Assembly (NCBI GenBank): GCA_963576475.1
Contig: OY754987.1
Coordinates: 5,306,036-5,370,035 of the forward strand
Origin: Molanna angustata
Lineage: Eukaryota > Arthropoda > Insecta > Trichoptera > Molannidae
DNA length: 64,000 bases
Reading direction: 5' to 3'
A program made the translations under genes and the position numbers. Positions 41,984 through 53,310 of this stretch are shown piece by piece (position 1 is the stretch's first letter; every line of letters starts with the position of its first letter). The notes beneath the pieces were generated by a model. The model was not told the DNA's origin, made no database searches, and was given only the letters and a program-made list of their open reading frames with translations.

Positions 41984-44245
41984 TTATGTGGAATAAGTAT
42001 TTATAAGCCTTGTTCGTAATATCCTACCAGCTAACAAATCTCTGTTAGTACAATTACCATTAGATCTACTAGATGCACCATCTGGTATATCTAATGGATC
42101 CAGCAGTCCTAAATCAACATCTTGATCTTCCAAATAATGTGGAAGACTGAAATTATTAGCAACACACATATTATGTAACACTACACACGCATTGATAATT
42201 TTTGTTGCCTTTTCTGGTGTGTAATGCAACATTCTTTGCTTGCAAAGACAACGAAATCGCATTTTTAACACACCATTGCAGCGTTCTATTGTCGCTCTTA
42301 CTCTACAAAGAGCATTATTGAAACGCTCCTCTGCTTCTCCTTGTGGAGAATTTAATGGTGTTAGGAGCCAGGGTCTCAAAGGATATCCTGAATCCCCAAT
42401 AAGGTAAAATCCTTCATGACCACCACGGTACAGGTTTCTAAGTGCTGGCTCTACTAAGCTGTTATTCCATATGAAAGAATCGTGAGTGCTGCCAGGAAAC
42501 AAAGCATTGACGTTTAATATTTTTAACGCTTCATCACAAATTAATTGCACGTTAATTGAGTGGTAACTTTTACGGTTCACGTACACATGTTCAGGATAAT
42601 TTAAGTTGTTACCTGCTGGCGGTACAATTGCAACATGGGTACAATCGATGCATCCGATTATACCTGGAAGGTTGTACTTTCTATAAAACCTGAAACAAAA
42701 AGTTAGTTTTGTTTATTTATTTATTAACTTTATGTACATAATGTGTACAATGGCAGATTTATTGCCATAAGGAAATTTCTTCCAACCAACCAAAGCAATG
42801 TGAGGCCATAAATATTGAAGTGTACATTACAGTTATGATGAAAAGAACCTATATTTATATATTATAAAAAAAAACAGATTGACAAAACACATAACATGAT
42901 AAGAAGTAAAATCACAGCGACGAGGAAAGGAATGAGGTAGAGGTTGTGGAAGGAGAGAGAGAATGGAGAAGGAGTGTTAATTAAGAGTTATTAGACAGGC
43001 ATAACAGCTTTAGTCTTTTTTTGAAAAGTTGAATTGATTGAGACGTCGTAATATCATCACTTAAGGTGTTCCATAGTCTTGCCACCAAGATTTGATACCA
43101 AGATTTTTAACGACTTTGGTGTAGGAAATGATTTGATTAGTTTTGTAGATCAATGTAAGTAATTGAAAATATTAAGTTTATCCACAACCAGCTAAAATCA
43201 ATCTTATTATTTATTTATTGATCTTGATTTGATTACAATTGTATTAACACTTCATAATTATAATTACATACAATTTATAGGTTGTATAGTTAAATGTTGC
43301 TGTGACGCACCAGCATAGAATAGTGCTTCCACTATTATTATTATTTTCGGGGGTCCCGTAAGAGCCAGGTAATCGTAAATAACATCTCACATAGTTCAGT
43401 ACCTTAAGTAATTAAATAGTTTAGTTTACCTATTTCTTATACTCCTCAACTCTTGGATTGTGCTCGGAAATTTTACCCATGTATTAAAAATTTCTGGTTT
43501 ATTTAGAACATCAACAAATTCACTCAAAGATCTTGAGACGGAAGATTGCGATATATTATTATTTATGTTACTCCCCACAGGTAACTGATAGGATCCTGTG
43601 CCCAGGAAATTCAAGGCTGTCAGAACCTGAAAATAATCATGAATTTTAATATAATATGTAGTAGGTTAACAAAAACTCAATGACAGCTAAGTAAACATGA
43701 ATCCATGAGTGTATCTACTTTTTCAAGTGTCTAAGCGTGTTTCTAAATGTCAAATCTTGATCTTCATAACGAAATGTACGTTTTATGTGTAAAATTGTAG
43801 AGAGAGGTGAAACATACGACAAATTATTCTAATGCTCACTTAGGAATAGTTATGAATGTTATTACATTTGTAATAAACCATCTCTTATAATACAATAAGT
43901 GTTCATGCATTCATATAAAGATTAAAAAAGTTTATAGTATTGATTTTTGACTTAATCTCATTCATGAAAGTCTACAATGAAACCCTTGGGAAATATTGGT
44001 TTAACCAAAAATGATGAACTTACCTTGGTTTCGATACTCAATGCAGATGCTCGAGATGGCACACACATGTGAGGAGTAACAACGTCGATTAAGAACTTTA
44101 CAAGATTTTTGTTGAGGCGAAAGTGTTTTATGAAGGCCGTATCACTTTGTGCGAAAGCATCCACTATTTTGGAATTGTTTCGTCGTCCGTTAATATTGTT
44201 ATATTGTCCAATAGATAAAATTACCAATTCGTCGAAACTAGCCAT
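41984..44245 (-). CDS. Harbinger DDE transposase (HARBI1-like)
   Basis: Three exons on the minus strand: 44024-44245 (ATG at 44245, 74 codons), 43430-43626 and 41984-42689; donors AAG|GTAAGT and AG|GTAAAC, acceptors ATTTTCAG and TTGTTTCAG, phases 0 and 2; 374 residues. The N-terminus has a helix-turn-helix-like region (ISQSSVSRSLSEF). The catalytic domain is DDE_Tnp_4: first Asp in GIIGCIDCTHVAI, second in LIGDSGYPLRP, Glu in RATIERCNGVLKMRF. All three are present, with the HARBI1-type ends CVVLHNMC and ARILRTRLINTY. It would cut and paste the element with the SANT protein as partner. Nothing disabling is seen. Confidence 0.92.
42715..43110 (-). mobile_element. LINE 3' fragment in transposase intron 2
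   Basis: On the minus strand, ILVARLWNTLSDDITTSQSI then FKKRLKLL and a stop form a Jockey/CR1-type reverse transcriptase C-terminus (about 43100-42985). An untranslated part follows, ending in (AATA)n near 42715. AATGGCAGATTTATTGCCAT (about 42749) resembles a word at 48576. Truncated and inside an intron, so it does not break the transposase. Confidence 0.65.
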
Positions 44246-44289
44246 AGTTACAAGCTACAGAATTAACAAAATCGCGAAAACACTTTTTG

Positions 44290-44515
44290 ACAAGGACGCT
44301 TGACGTACGTAAATGGCAATATGGCGGCTATTTTTGACAGATAAATCATGCGACATTGTATGTCGAATGGTCCTATACCACTCGTCAAAATCTCGCACGA
44401 TTTTCATTCGACTATGTCGCATGCGAGACTCGAGAATACCATTTTCTAGAAATCGTGCGAAAATAATAAAATGTCGCATACGACATCGATAGGCGACATT
44501 GGAGAATAGGGTCCC
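44290..44515 (-). repeat. Right TIR and subterminal repeats of the Harbinger
   Basis: Contains ATGCGACATTGTATGTCGAA, CATTCGACTATGTCGCATGC and TGTCGCATACGACATC, mirroring the left end. The transposase promoter must lie here; a CAATATGGCGGC word (about 44317) lies upstream of the ATG. Confidence 0.8.
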
Positions 44516-45439
44516 AGGTGATAGGTGATTATCTGATCGTATGTACTTCCCATATAATCTATAAGCTATTATGCGCAGAAATATTTGGGCATTCATGCCT
44601 GTGTCTGAGCTGACTTAATTAAAATAAAATAAAATAAGTTGGTGGTTACGGACAGCGGAGTTTTCCATTCGGGTTATTATCAGTATAATAAGGTGCTCAG
44701 AGGAGACGAGAGCTTTCGTTTCAATACTAGGGGAGACATCTAGCGAAAAATTCGATCAGCTTCGGGAAGCGCTCTGCTCGACCGACTGTCATAGGTCAGA
44801 GACAGCGCGCGAAACTCTATAGATGGCACGAAGAAAATAAGCCGAGGAAAACCTGAAAGGGGAGGAAATTGGCGCGAAGGGAGAATATTAAATTAATAAT
44901 AATAAAAGGGAAGAAAATTGAAGTACAATAAGTTGATTTACGTCCGTAGGGGATACTTTCGCGCTTTGGTTCGGGACTCTGATGCAGATCGTTTAGCTGA
45001 GGTATTAGTAAGCTAGGGGCGCAGGGAAAAGCTTCGCGTCTCGACATACAGAGGGCGAATAGCGATAAAGGTAGGAAAATGATTTTCTCCTTGAGAAAAT
45101 TCGATTCTTTTTTCTCCAAGCATCGGAGAAAATTATGGCAGTCATCGAGGTAATAAGAATGAGTTGTTTTATAAAAAGAAAATGTACCTACGGGAACTTA
45201 TATTAATTTATGTAACATAGGTAGGATTGGTAGGGCGAAAAGAAAGGAATAAAATAATGATTTTTGTCAATAAAATTGAAATAAAATAATGCTATTGTCA
45301 AGGAGAATAAAATAGTTGTTGGGAAGTACCATAATTTTATGTTCCTACAACATATCATTGTCTAAATAATTTTGTGTGTTGGGTAATATAGTTAATCAGG
45401 GTTGGAAATACCTACCTATAGGCACACATTTCTGTATGG
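44516..45439. other. Unassigned DNA before the duplication
   Basis: A GC-richer patch (44640-44830) with ACGAGAGCTTTCG and GACAGCGCGCG words, then AT-rich DNA. It resembles LTR-like regulatory sequence but no repeat partner or ORF was found in the window. Confidence 0.3.
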
Positions 45440-45489
45440 AGAAATTATAATGTTATGTTGCTCTGATCATGTAAATAGTCCATAAGAAG

Positions 45490-46760
45490 TGTATAAGTGT
45501 ATAAGATGAAAAAAAAGAAAAAGTGTATGTGTAACGAAAATTAAAAAGAAAAAAAAGAAAAAGTGTATGTGTAACGAAAATTAAAAAAAAGAAAACATAG
45601 TGCGTGAACTTTGGCGCGAAAAATCAGTGCGTCCGTACGGGAACACAGGGACAGCCGAGGAACTAGGGGGGAGGAGCTGGCGGGACGAATACCGCCGGTC
45701 AATATTAGCGACCGCACGGGATGATCTGGAGCATTCCGATTCCGTCATCGCAACAGTAACAGTCTTCCTTCTCTTGTTCGCGGGTCTCGCCAGCTAGACC
45801 AAGTACCAACGATTCTAACCAACCGTCGTGGACGCATAGCAGATAAAATTTTACAAAGTACTTTACTATAAACCAGTGAATCAGACCAGCAAGGAAGGAG
45901 CCCATTTCAAACATTAAAATTTATATCAGGGCATACGCGGTCGTTACGGTCTACTACAGACTCGCTCTGGCGAGGTCCCGCGGACGGAGAGAGGCCAACC
46001 TACCAGGTTTTATTTCACATTATTTTGTATGTCCACTGAGTCCATTCTACTCCACTCAATTGGAGGGCCATTTTTTTCCCGCCCTGCCAAGAAGACAACG
46101 GCAAGCGCTTCTTTTGGAAAAGAGGCCCTACCCAGGAGACATCCACGCCGCCTCTGTGGTAGGAGGCAATTATTCGAGGATCATTATCGCCGCCTCTGGA
46201 GAGGCCGCCCACGAGGATCACCAGCCATCGCCTCACAGGAGGCCAATACTGCCCTGTTCTCATTTTCGTTTCTTCACACTTCGACGTTTTCAACGTTCTT
46301 TTTTTTTCAAAGACTCCCTTCGTGTTTTGTTGTGTGCACACACATAGTTTTAAGTATACATTAAGATCTTAGTATAAGTCCTAGTATTTAGAAAACATTG
46401 TCTCTTTAGCTTGTAATGTCTTTGTGTGCCTAGATGCTAGTAAATTTTAGTTAACTGAATTGATTTTTTTTTCTTCTCTCTCATATACAATCCCAATCTG
46501 AAGCCTGTTTTAATTATAGTTAGTAATTAGGTAATTTTAAGGTTTAATTTAAGTTTTAATTCCCGGGGAGGAATCACAGCGACGGCTTGCACCCGATAGC
46601 TGGCCGGGCAAACCAACTAGTGGGCGGCGAAGGGCGGCTACCGCCCTGAGCCTAGCAAGTCGTCGAAATCGGCTGTGCCGATACTCTAGTGCCACCTCAG
46701 TGTGAGCACTGAATAAGAAAATAGTTCCCGACAAAATCAATACCCAATTTTCACTTTCAA
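45490..46760. other. GC-rich block, possible solo LTR (copy A)
   Basis: It starts with a 41-bp-type direct repeat (AAAAAGTGTATGTGTAACGA twice, 45518 and 45559), then a GC-rich stretch (45600-46330) and CGGCGAAGGGCGGCTACCGC (46624). The ORFs of 60-110 codons overlap on both strands and have no domain. Base composition unlike the surroundings suggests an inserted element such as a solo LTR, but no LTR ends were identified. The identical block is at 53361-54631. Confidence 0.3.
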
Positions 46761-47722
46761 AGAATATTTAAATAATTATCAACAACCTCGCAACACCTTC
46801 CGACCTTCCCACTTTCCGTCTTTTAAACTCCCCCCGGTGTATTAAAATCTTTATAACCTATTTTATTTTTTAAAATCATAATTTCAATGATTTTTTTCTT
46901 ACAGTCATCACACCTACATATTACATATTTTAATATATTAATCATAATATGTATATGAATCATAACAGTTATCCCATATGTATATTAGATTCATCATAAT
47001 ACATTGTGTATTTCCATTTCAACCTCATGTAACACTGTACAACTCCCACAAACAATATAATTACATCATTTTATTTTATAATCAAGCAATGAAAGCCACC
47101 AAGTTACTTATTTCTGAAACGTTAAATATTCTCCACCACGTTACAATACTCGGTGCGTGTTATAACAGATGCGTCAACGATTCAATAGAGCGGATAGCGA
47201 TATTATTTGGTTTATTGTCCCAAATAAACCAAATAAATCAATAAATAAAAATAGCATGTTAAAAATAAGCAGCATATTCCATATAGCTTGTTATGAAAAA
47301 AATAGCCATTTCGAACAACACAACAGTTGACAGTAACAAACACAATTGACAGTGACAATATGGTGACGTCATGCGCTCTGATTGGTGTTTCACATAAAAT
47401 GGCGGACAAACATATTTTGTATTTTTATTTTAATAATATTAATATTATTCGCTCTTTTAAAATGAAAATAAATATATTTTTTCAAATCTTTATAACATAT
47501 TTTATCTAATAAAATCATAATTTCAATGATTTTTTCTTACTGTCATCACGCCTATTGTTTTTCTTGGAATTGTGTTCTTGGAATTATCTTAAATACATAC
47601 TTAATAATAAATTAATTATAATGTTTCCTCATAAGACTGAAGATATGTTAATAAAATAATAATGTGAATAAATTATATAGGTAACAATTTGCTGACGGCC
47701 ATATCATTTTTAGCATCATTCG
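46761..47722. repeat. AT-rich DNA with repeat pieces (copy A)
   Basis: GGTTTATTGTCCCAAATAAA (about 47209-47228) is the 3' tail of the Jockey-like LINE found at 31556. 47350-47480 matches 29150-29260. CATAATTTCAATGATTTTTT occurs twice (46877 and 47515), so a segment is duplicated here. No gene. Confidence 0.5.
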
Positions 47723-47950
47723 ACCGCCGTGGCACAGTTGGTAAGCTGTTTGAATTCTGTGCGGGCGTCCTGGGTTTGATCCCCAACAAAGGAGAAATTA
47801 TTTAAATCAATTCCTTACGCTAATGTTGCTTCTGGGCTGGGAACACTGGTTACATGGAGGAAATTGCCATATGGCAATAAAACGCAACTTGCGCAGGGTG
47901 CAAGAAAGTGTTTATTGTTATTATCGTTATCACATAAATAAAATAAAGGT
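47721..47950 (+). mobile_element. tRNA-derived SINE, second family (copy A)
   Basis: Head: CCGTGGCACAGTTGG (A box) and TCCTGGGTTTGATCCCC (B box); then a body with TTGCCATATGGCAATAAAAC and a 3' (AAAT)n tail. A duplicate lies at 55592-55821. Confidence 0.75.
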
Positions 47951-48107
47951 AAAATAGAAGTACTAGAATTATTTGTTTTTGTATCAGTTATAAATACATC
48001 GGAATAAGTAAACAAATGTAGACTATTAATAATAATGGACCATTAATAAAAAAATAATGTAATTATTTATAATTTCAAAGTTTTTTTATGAGAGTGGAAA
48101 TTCACAA

Positions 48108-48334
48108 TTATTTATTTATTTATATTACTTCTCGGGCAACTAACAGGTACTATGTCAAATATTAATTTAACACGCACCCAATAACAAGTTGCCACATTCT
48201 GGAGACTAACAATATTAATCGTCTCACAGATCCAGACTGAAAACACAATTAAAAACTGTGTCTCCGCCGGGAATCGAATTCGGGACCTTTGGATCAGCAG
48301 TCAGATACCTAACCAACTGAGCCATTAAGGCCGA
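48108..48334 (-). mobile_element. tRNA-derived SINE, first family (copy A)
   Basis: Same family as 15364-15536, with the tail CTTCTCGGGCAACTAACAGG and (AAAT)n at the low-coordinate end. The head keeps CTCAGTTGGTTAGG and TTCGATTCCC-type boxes. A duplicate lies at 55979-56205. Confidence 0.85.
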
Positions 48335-48418
48335 CTATAATTATAAATTAATAAAATAAAAAATATGGTTTTAATCCACAAGAAGTATAATTTAATTGTT
48401 TATTTATTTACTAGGTGC

Positions 48419-48503
48419 TTTCACTAGACACTGCTAGTATCATCAAAGGCAAAGAAGAATTTAAATTTTGCCCCCTGAGGATGATAGCTGTGTCTAGTGT
48501 AAA
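48419..48503. repeat. Short palindrome with hammerhead-like arms (copy A)
   Basis: TTCACTAGACACTGCTAGTATCATC and GATGATAGCTGTGTCTAGTG form inverted arms. On the minus strand the left arm reads GATGA, an ACTAG/CTAGT stem and GAAAGC. It resembles Penelope terminal arms in miniature. The duplicate is at 56290-56374. Confidence 0.4.
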
Positions 48504-48534
48504 CGCTCAAGTTAAGGAAATTCATATTAATTAT

Positions 48535-49494
48535 ATTCATTTATTATGCAAAAAAAAACATATAATGTGACGGACTAATTGCCAATAGGCAATTTAAACC
48601 AGTCAACCACACTAGTAATTAAATTTGAAGCAAGTATAAAAAATAATATTATACAAAAAAGAATAGTTACAGTAAAAAATACAAGATTATTAACAATTTA
48701 AAAATATGGTTCTGAGACCCTAAATCTTGACCATGAGAAAAAGATGGGCGAATTTCTTCTACAATATATGCCTTTTGGATTAAAATTTATATTTATTTTT
48801 ATACATCAATTTAATTTATGATTATTTATTTCAGTTAAATGAAAATAGCCAAACAAAAAATTAAAGACAATTGTTATAATATGGAATGAAAGATATGTAC
48901 ACAACCTACTGAACTGTAAGATCAATAAATAGTTTAATCAAAAATAAGATAAGAAAATTACATTGAATAATAATTTTCTACTTTAAAATAATTATTCAAA
49001 CTTCTATAAATAATGTTTTTATTTTAAAAACAATAGACTTCTTAAAACTAAAATATAAAGAATTATAATATAATATTGAAATTGTAGTACTATCTAATCA
49101 ATAAATAAAAAATTCACTTTAAATAGAGTATTTCTGACAAATTGCACAGCACTTTTGCTTATTTTAAGCACCTAAAATTACCAAAATAATTTGATGAAAA
49201 AGTCTTAACAAGACCGAATCAATAGAAAAAAATATAGAATGAAAACATTCCTATCATTGTAAAAAAAATATAAGCATTCTTGTACCAAAAAAACCATGTA
49301 CAAGATTAAATGAAAAATTGACATATTTGATGGTCAATATCAGCGGTGAGTCAGTCATAAATGCCTTTATGTATGGCAGACGTTGTGAATCCCGATTTTT
49401 TTTACATAAACTTATGTAAAGAAGTAGATAAATAACTATATTTTTATTTCCTTGGGATTGTTGAAGAGGCAAGATTGACATTTAGGTATTATAC
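48535..49494. other. AT-rich DNA with an old LINE-like tail (copy A)
   Basis: Around 48570-48620 the sequence resembles the LINE tail at 42740. The rest has no gene; the ORF at 49254-49481 has no domain. The same DNA repeats at 56406-57365. Confidence 0.35.
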
Positions 49495-49823
49495 ATAGAT
49501 TTTTATTGTAATACACTAGATGTAGTACTCTCTGCAAAAAGTGAATCATGGAATATCGGGCATTTGACATTTTGGTTGGCAACATATTTCAGTTTTTCTT
49601 ACATTTCAATACAACATCCTAGATAACTGTTCTCTAATCCTTAATAATTAAAATGTTTTTTAGACAAATAAATCCGAAAACAATTCACATTAGTGGTTAT
49701 TCTCTATACAAAAACGATGTGGTCTGGAACCAAAACGTCAAAAATCCCCAAGAAAAATGACTCACTTCGATTCATACAAAATTTGCTAACTACGACATCT
49801 AGTATATTATAATAAAAATCTAT
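49495..49823 (-). mobile_element. MITE family A (copy A)
   Basis: Inverted relative to 8215-8542 and closely similar along its length, with the same ATAGATTTTTATT ends. Its identical duplicate is 57366-57694. Confidence 0.85.
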
Positions 49824-50986
49824 GGTATTACATGGAATCGCCATTATTAAAAATAAAAATATAAAAATATAACTATAATTATTTTAAATTATCATAGAAT
49901 TCTTAAATTCATACTATATAGCCTTCTTTAAGATAACTAGCTATGATCTATACAATCTTATCTGTGATACAATCTAAAGTAATTATTTGATGCAGTGCAG
50001 CAATGTTTTGCACTCTAGCTCATATGAATACTGTAAATACTTTGTATTTAAATGATTTAACATAAAAATATATTGTTAATATAATAATAGGGAACATTCA
50101 TAAAAGAGGTAAAGGGATTATTAAAACATATTACTTATTGTTATTACAAATATTGTCAGCTACAGTAAATATAGTGCTGTACATATAGATGTATAAATAC
50201 ATAAAAAAACTATTTAAAAATTGTAATAGCATAGAATACTGTACTGGCTAAAATGAATACTTAGTAATCTTTAATGGAAATATCACAATCTGAAGAATTT
50301 AGTATAATTGTTACAAAGGAATTTTTATTTTTAAAAAAGAAATGTTGATAGGAGATGTTGTGTTGTGGATATCAATATCATTTTGAAAGATTACAAAAAA
50401 TTTATGGATTTCAGACATATATTTCATTGGGAAAATATTTTTTTTTTAAAGAATGTATGTATCATTTATTTGCTAATTTAGGGAACGTAGGAAGATGCAT
50501 ATGTACTTGTTTAACAAGGACATATTCATTGTTTTTCAAAAATAAAAAAAATGTCTTTGAAATATTATATCCATAGATTTGAACTGTGATTTGGCGGATT
50601 GCTATTCCTGAGTATTATCACACTGCCACTGACTCATCTATTCTTAAATAACTTTGAAAACGTTTCGCTTACCAAAAATACATATTTACTAGCAAGTATC
50701 CAATATGCTTTGCAATGTCACTTCAGACCCTTCCGTCTTTTCATTTTTAATAAATAGTTGTGTGAGATGTCAAATAAATACATTAATTATTTACAATCCA
50801 GAAACTTTCTCAGGTGTGCACTAAAAAAATCCCCAAAGTTTTATCGTAATCGCAAATGAATGATATAGGAAATCATTTATCACAGATATACCAATATTCA
50901 TTTATATATAGATTTTCTATTTTAGAATAAAATAAGTGTGTTCCCTATCGACTCTATGTATGTACTATATACATAATATTCATTAA
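49824..50986 (-). other. 3' flank of LDAH exon 2 (copy A)
   Basis: AT-rich DNA downstream of the LDAH stop on the minus strand; it must contain the 3' untranslated region. AATAAA-type words occur at several places, so the polyadenylation site is not fixed. The 73-codon ORF at 50355-50576 has no recognisable domain. Confidence 0.4.
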
Positions 50987-51714
50987 TCAATCAAGTTTTT
51001 CATTTAAAATCAGTTTCCTTGTTATGTCAGACATTTCCACTGAATTGTGAAGCACAAATGCATGTCTACATGGCACCTCTTTAATGTATAACTGTGAATA
51101 TTCTTTTTTCAATTTCCGGAAGAAAATACCAGGAGCCCAACCGTCGTCCTCCGAGTAAACCATTTTGATTCTGTGTGAATTTTTCAATAGGGGTTCAATG
51201 TCCAAAGACAGGATGTGATCCATCTCGTCGTAGGCCAAAAACAATATTTTGTCTATCACGGAGACTCTCAAGTACATATTGGCTGTGTAGTCAATATACT
51301 GCGGAGGATATTTGTTAAGATAAAAGTAGATTTGGACCAAGAGCCTTCCGACGATGTTAGGAAGGAGGGTGAAGATGAAAACAAAGAAGAGAATCAAAGA
51401 GTTGATTCTGCGGAGAACCTTGTTCACCCAGAATCCGTTTGGAGTGTCGGCTATGTATTCCAGAGTGGGGAATAGCAGATTTGCCGAAGCTATTCGCGGT
51501 CCTATTTCCTTGTGCTTGAGGAGTTGTGTCACCATCCAACCCCCTATGGAGTGTCCCAGCAAATGTATTTTAGTGGAACTGTCTGTGAACTGAAGAAGAA
51601 ACTCTTCTTTGTGTTTCAACTGCCCGTCCAAGTTCAACAGATGCTGGAACCCTTCGATTGGAGGGAAGGCATATTCGTGTACAACATCAGGCGCTTCATC
51701 GTGACCAGCGTGAG
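50987..51714 (-). pseudogene. LDAH exon 2, distal orphan copy
   Basis: Identical in its open frame to 58858-59585 and preceded by the same TTTCGCAG acceptor. It carries the GHSIGG nucleophile elbow (Ser codon at 51548-51550) and the rest of the hydrolase domain to the stop. No copy of exon 1 lies between it and the proximal copy, so alone it has no start for the full protein. It could be used only if a transcript ran through the proximal exon and spliced to this one, which would give the same protein. Confidence 0.8.
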
Positions 51715-51762
51715 CTGCGAAATTAATTATAAAGAATGATTTGTCTGCTTTGTAACATGAAT

Positions 51763-52953
51763 AAACGAGTGGGTTGTGGCCAACGCTATACTCCTCGCTA
51801 ACGATTCATTCTATAAAAGTATTCAAATTTTGTATGGAAAATATTCAGCATTTTCATGAAATGAGTGTTAGATTATTTTTTATTTAAATATTTTATCAAA
51901 AACCTCGATAACTTTTCAATGCCATTTTATGAAAGTGATGTGCCTTTTGAAATTGAAAATAAAAATTTCATATTTTAAGTTTCCTGAGCTTGGGGTCACT
52001 TTGAAATATTTGACAGTTAAAAAAATTGAGAAGCACTATTCACACATCCTTCAAAATCTTATGGGGTCTAAGCGAGTATTAGATATACATATTTGCAAAA
52101 TTTGAAAAGGATTGAATGAGTACTTTTATCTATAATCGATAAAGTAGAACGAACATGGTGTACATAGTACATAACACAGATACAATGTGATGAAACTTTC
52201 ACAATACAATCTCAGCATGATACTTGTTGATAATCTGCAATAAAAAATAACCTTAAAAATAGCGAATTTATAACTCCCCACTATATCTCCTTGGGTTAGT
52301 TAGGAGTGGGTTAGTTGCCAATCAATTTTTACCTTTTTTTGCATTCTAAGTCACATTTTTAACATTGTCACTCAAAAAGCCTTGATTTTTTACTCCTCAC
52401 TAACCCAAGGTGATATAGTGGGGAGTTATGATTTTGCAATTTTTAAGGGTATTTTTTTATTGCAGATTATCAACAAGTATCACGCTGAGATTGTATTCTG
52501 AAAGTTTCATCACAATGTATCTGTGTGTCTGTGTGCTGTGTGCTATGTACGGCGTGTTTATTTTACTTTATCGATTTTAGACTAATGTTCTCAATCAATT
52601 CTTTTCAAATTTTGCAAATATGTATATCTAATACTCGCTTAAACCCTATTAGATTTTGAACAATATATGAATAGTGCTTCTCAATTTTTTTAACTGTCAA
52701 ATATTTCAAAGTGACCCCAAACTCAGGTAACTTAAAATTTGAAATTTTTATTTTCAAATTGGTAAAAAGGCACATCACTTTCATTAAATGGCATTGAAGA
52801 GTTATCAAGTTTTCATAATAAAATATTTAAATAAAAAATAATTTAACAAACTCATTTCATGAAAATGCTGAAAATTTTCCACACAAATTTTGAATACTTT
52901 ATAGAATGACTTGTTAGTGAGGAGTTTAGTGTTGGTCACAACCCACTCGTTTT
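51763..52953. mobile_element. 1.2-kb foldback element (copy A)
   Basis: Arms of roughly 550 bp in inverted orientation, with ends CGAGTGGGTTGTGGCCAAC and its complement; the inner arms meet at CCTTGGGTTAG/CTAACCCAAGG (52289 and 52402) around a centre of about 80 bp. The 67-codon ORF in the right arm is a chance frame. It sits in the duplicated part of LDAH intron 1. Related fragments lie at 9140-9960. Confidence 0.85.
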
Positions 52954-53297
52954 TTATTATTAATAAACTTTATAGTATTTTGAATAAAAAAAATGTGAGT
53001 GACTTTTAACACAAGGAAAACACAAGTTAATTGTATTTTTATCTAAATCTGCATTTATTTATTAGAATATTAAAGAAAAATTTACCGACACATTAAAATT
53101 TAAAAAAATTATGATGTTTTTATACAATGGTGTCACAAAAAAATTTCAAGTTTCGGAAATAGCCCTCGGGTCATTTTTTAACCAATTTCAATGAATTATA
53201 TCTCAAAAAGTATACAAGATATCAAAATAATATTTTGCATTGTTAAATAAGGATGTCAAAAGGAACAAATAAAAAAAATATCGTCAAAATTTGAGAC

Positions 53298-53310
53298 AAT
53301 GTTATGAAAT
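53298..53310. other. 13-bp duplication junction
   Basis: AATGTTATGAAAT lies between the copies. Nine of its bases (AATGTTATG) also occur near the start of the unit (about 45449-45457), which suggests a templated join. Confidence 0.85.

Larger units (their letters stand above)
36811..44515. mobile_element. Complete PIF/Harbinger transposon
   Basis: A 7.7-kb element. Left end GGGGTCTATTCTCCAATCTC, right end on the minus strand GGGACCCTATTCTCCAATGT. Both ends have clusters of TGTCGCAT, ATGCGACA and CATTCGACAT words suited to transposase binding. It encodes the two proteins typical of the superfamily: a SANT/Myb-like protein (plus strand) and a DDE transposase (minus strand), converging on a satellite array. 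AGG lies next to both ends, a possible 3-bp target duplication, but the exact left boundary is ambiguous by 1-2 bases. All coding exons are open with good splice sites. Confidence 0.92.
45440..53297. repeat. 7858-bp direct duplication, copy A
   Basis: Matches 53311-61168 at a constant offset of 7871. All larger open frames in the two copies are identical and no indel was found on spot comparison. A 13-bp junction (53298-53310) separates the copies. The unit contains a GC-rich block, two SINEs, a MITE, the LDAH exon 2 and a 1.2-kb foldback. Both a very recent tandem duplication and an assembly artefact fit. Confidence 0.97.

Noticed and set aside
45600..46364. Duplicated ORFs of 60-111 codons in the GC-rich block and its copy
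   Set aside because: They overlap on both strands, are identical only because the region is duplicated, and lack recognisable motifs.
51215..51739. Plus-strand ORFs across LDAH exon 2 and its duplicate
   Set aside because: They are antisense to a conserved hydrolase exon; the minus-strand frame has the family motifs.
52605..52808. 67-codon ORF in the foldback right arm and its duplicate
   Set aside because: An AT-rich frame in a noncoding arm; the matching stretch of the left arm is not equally open.
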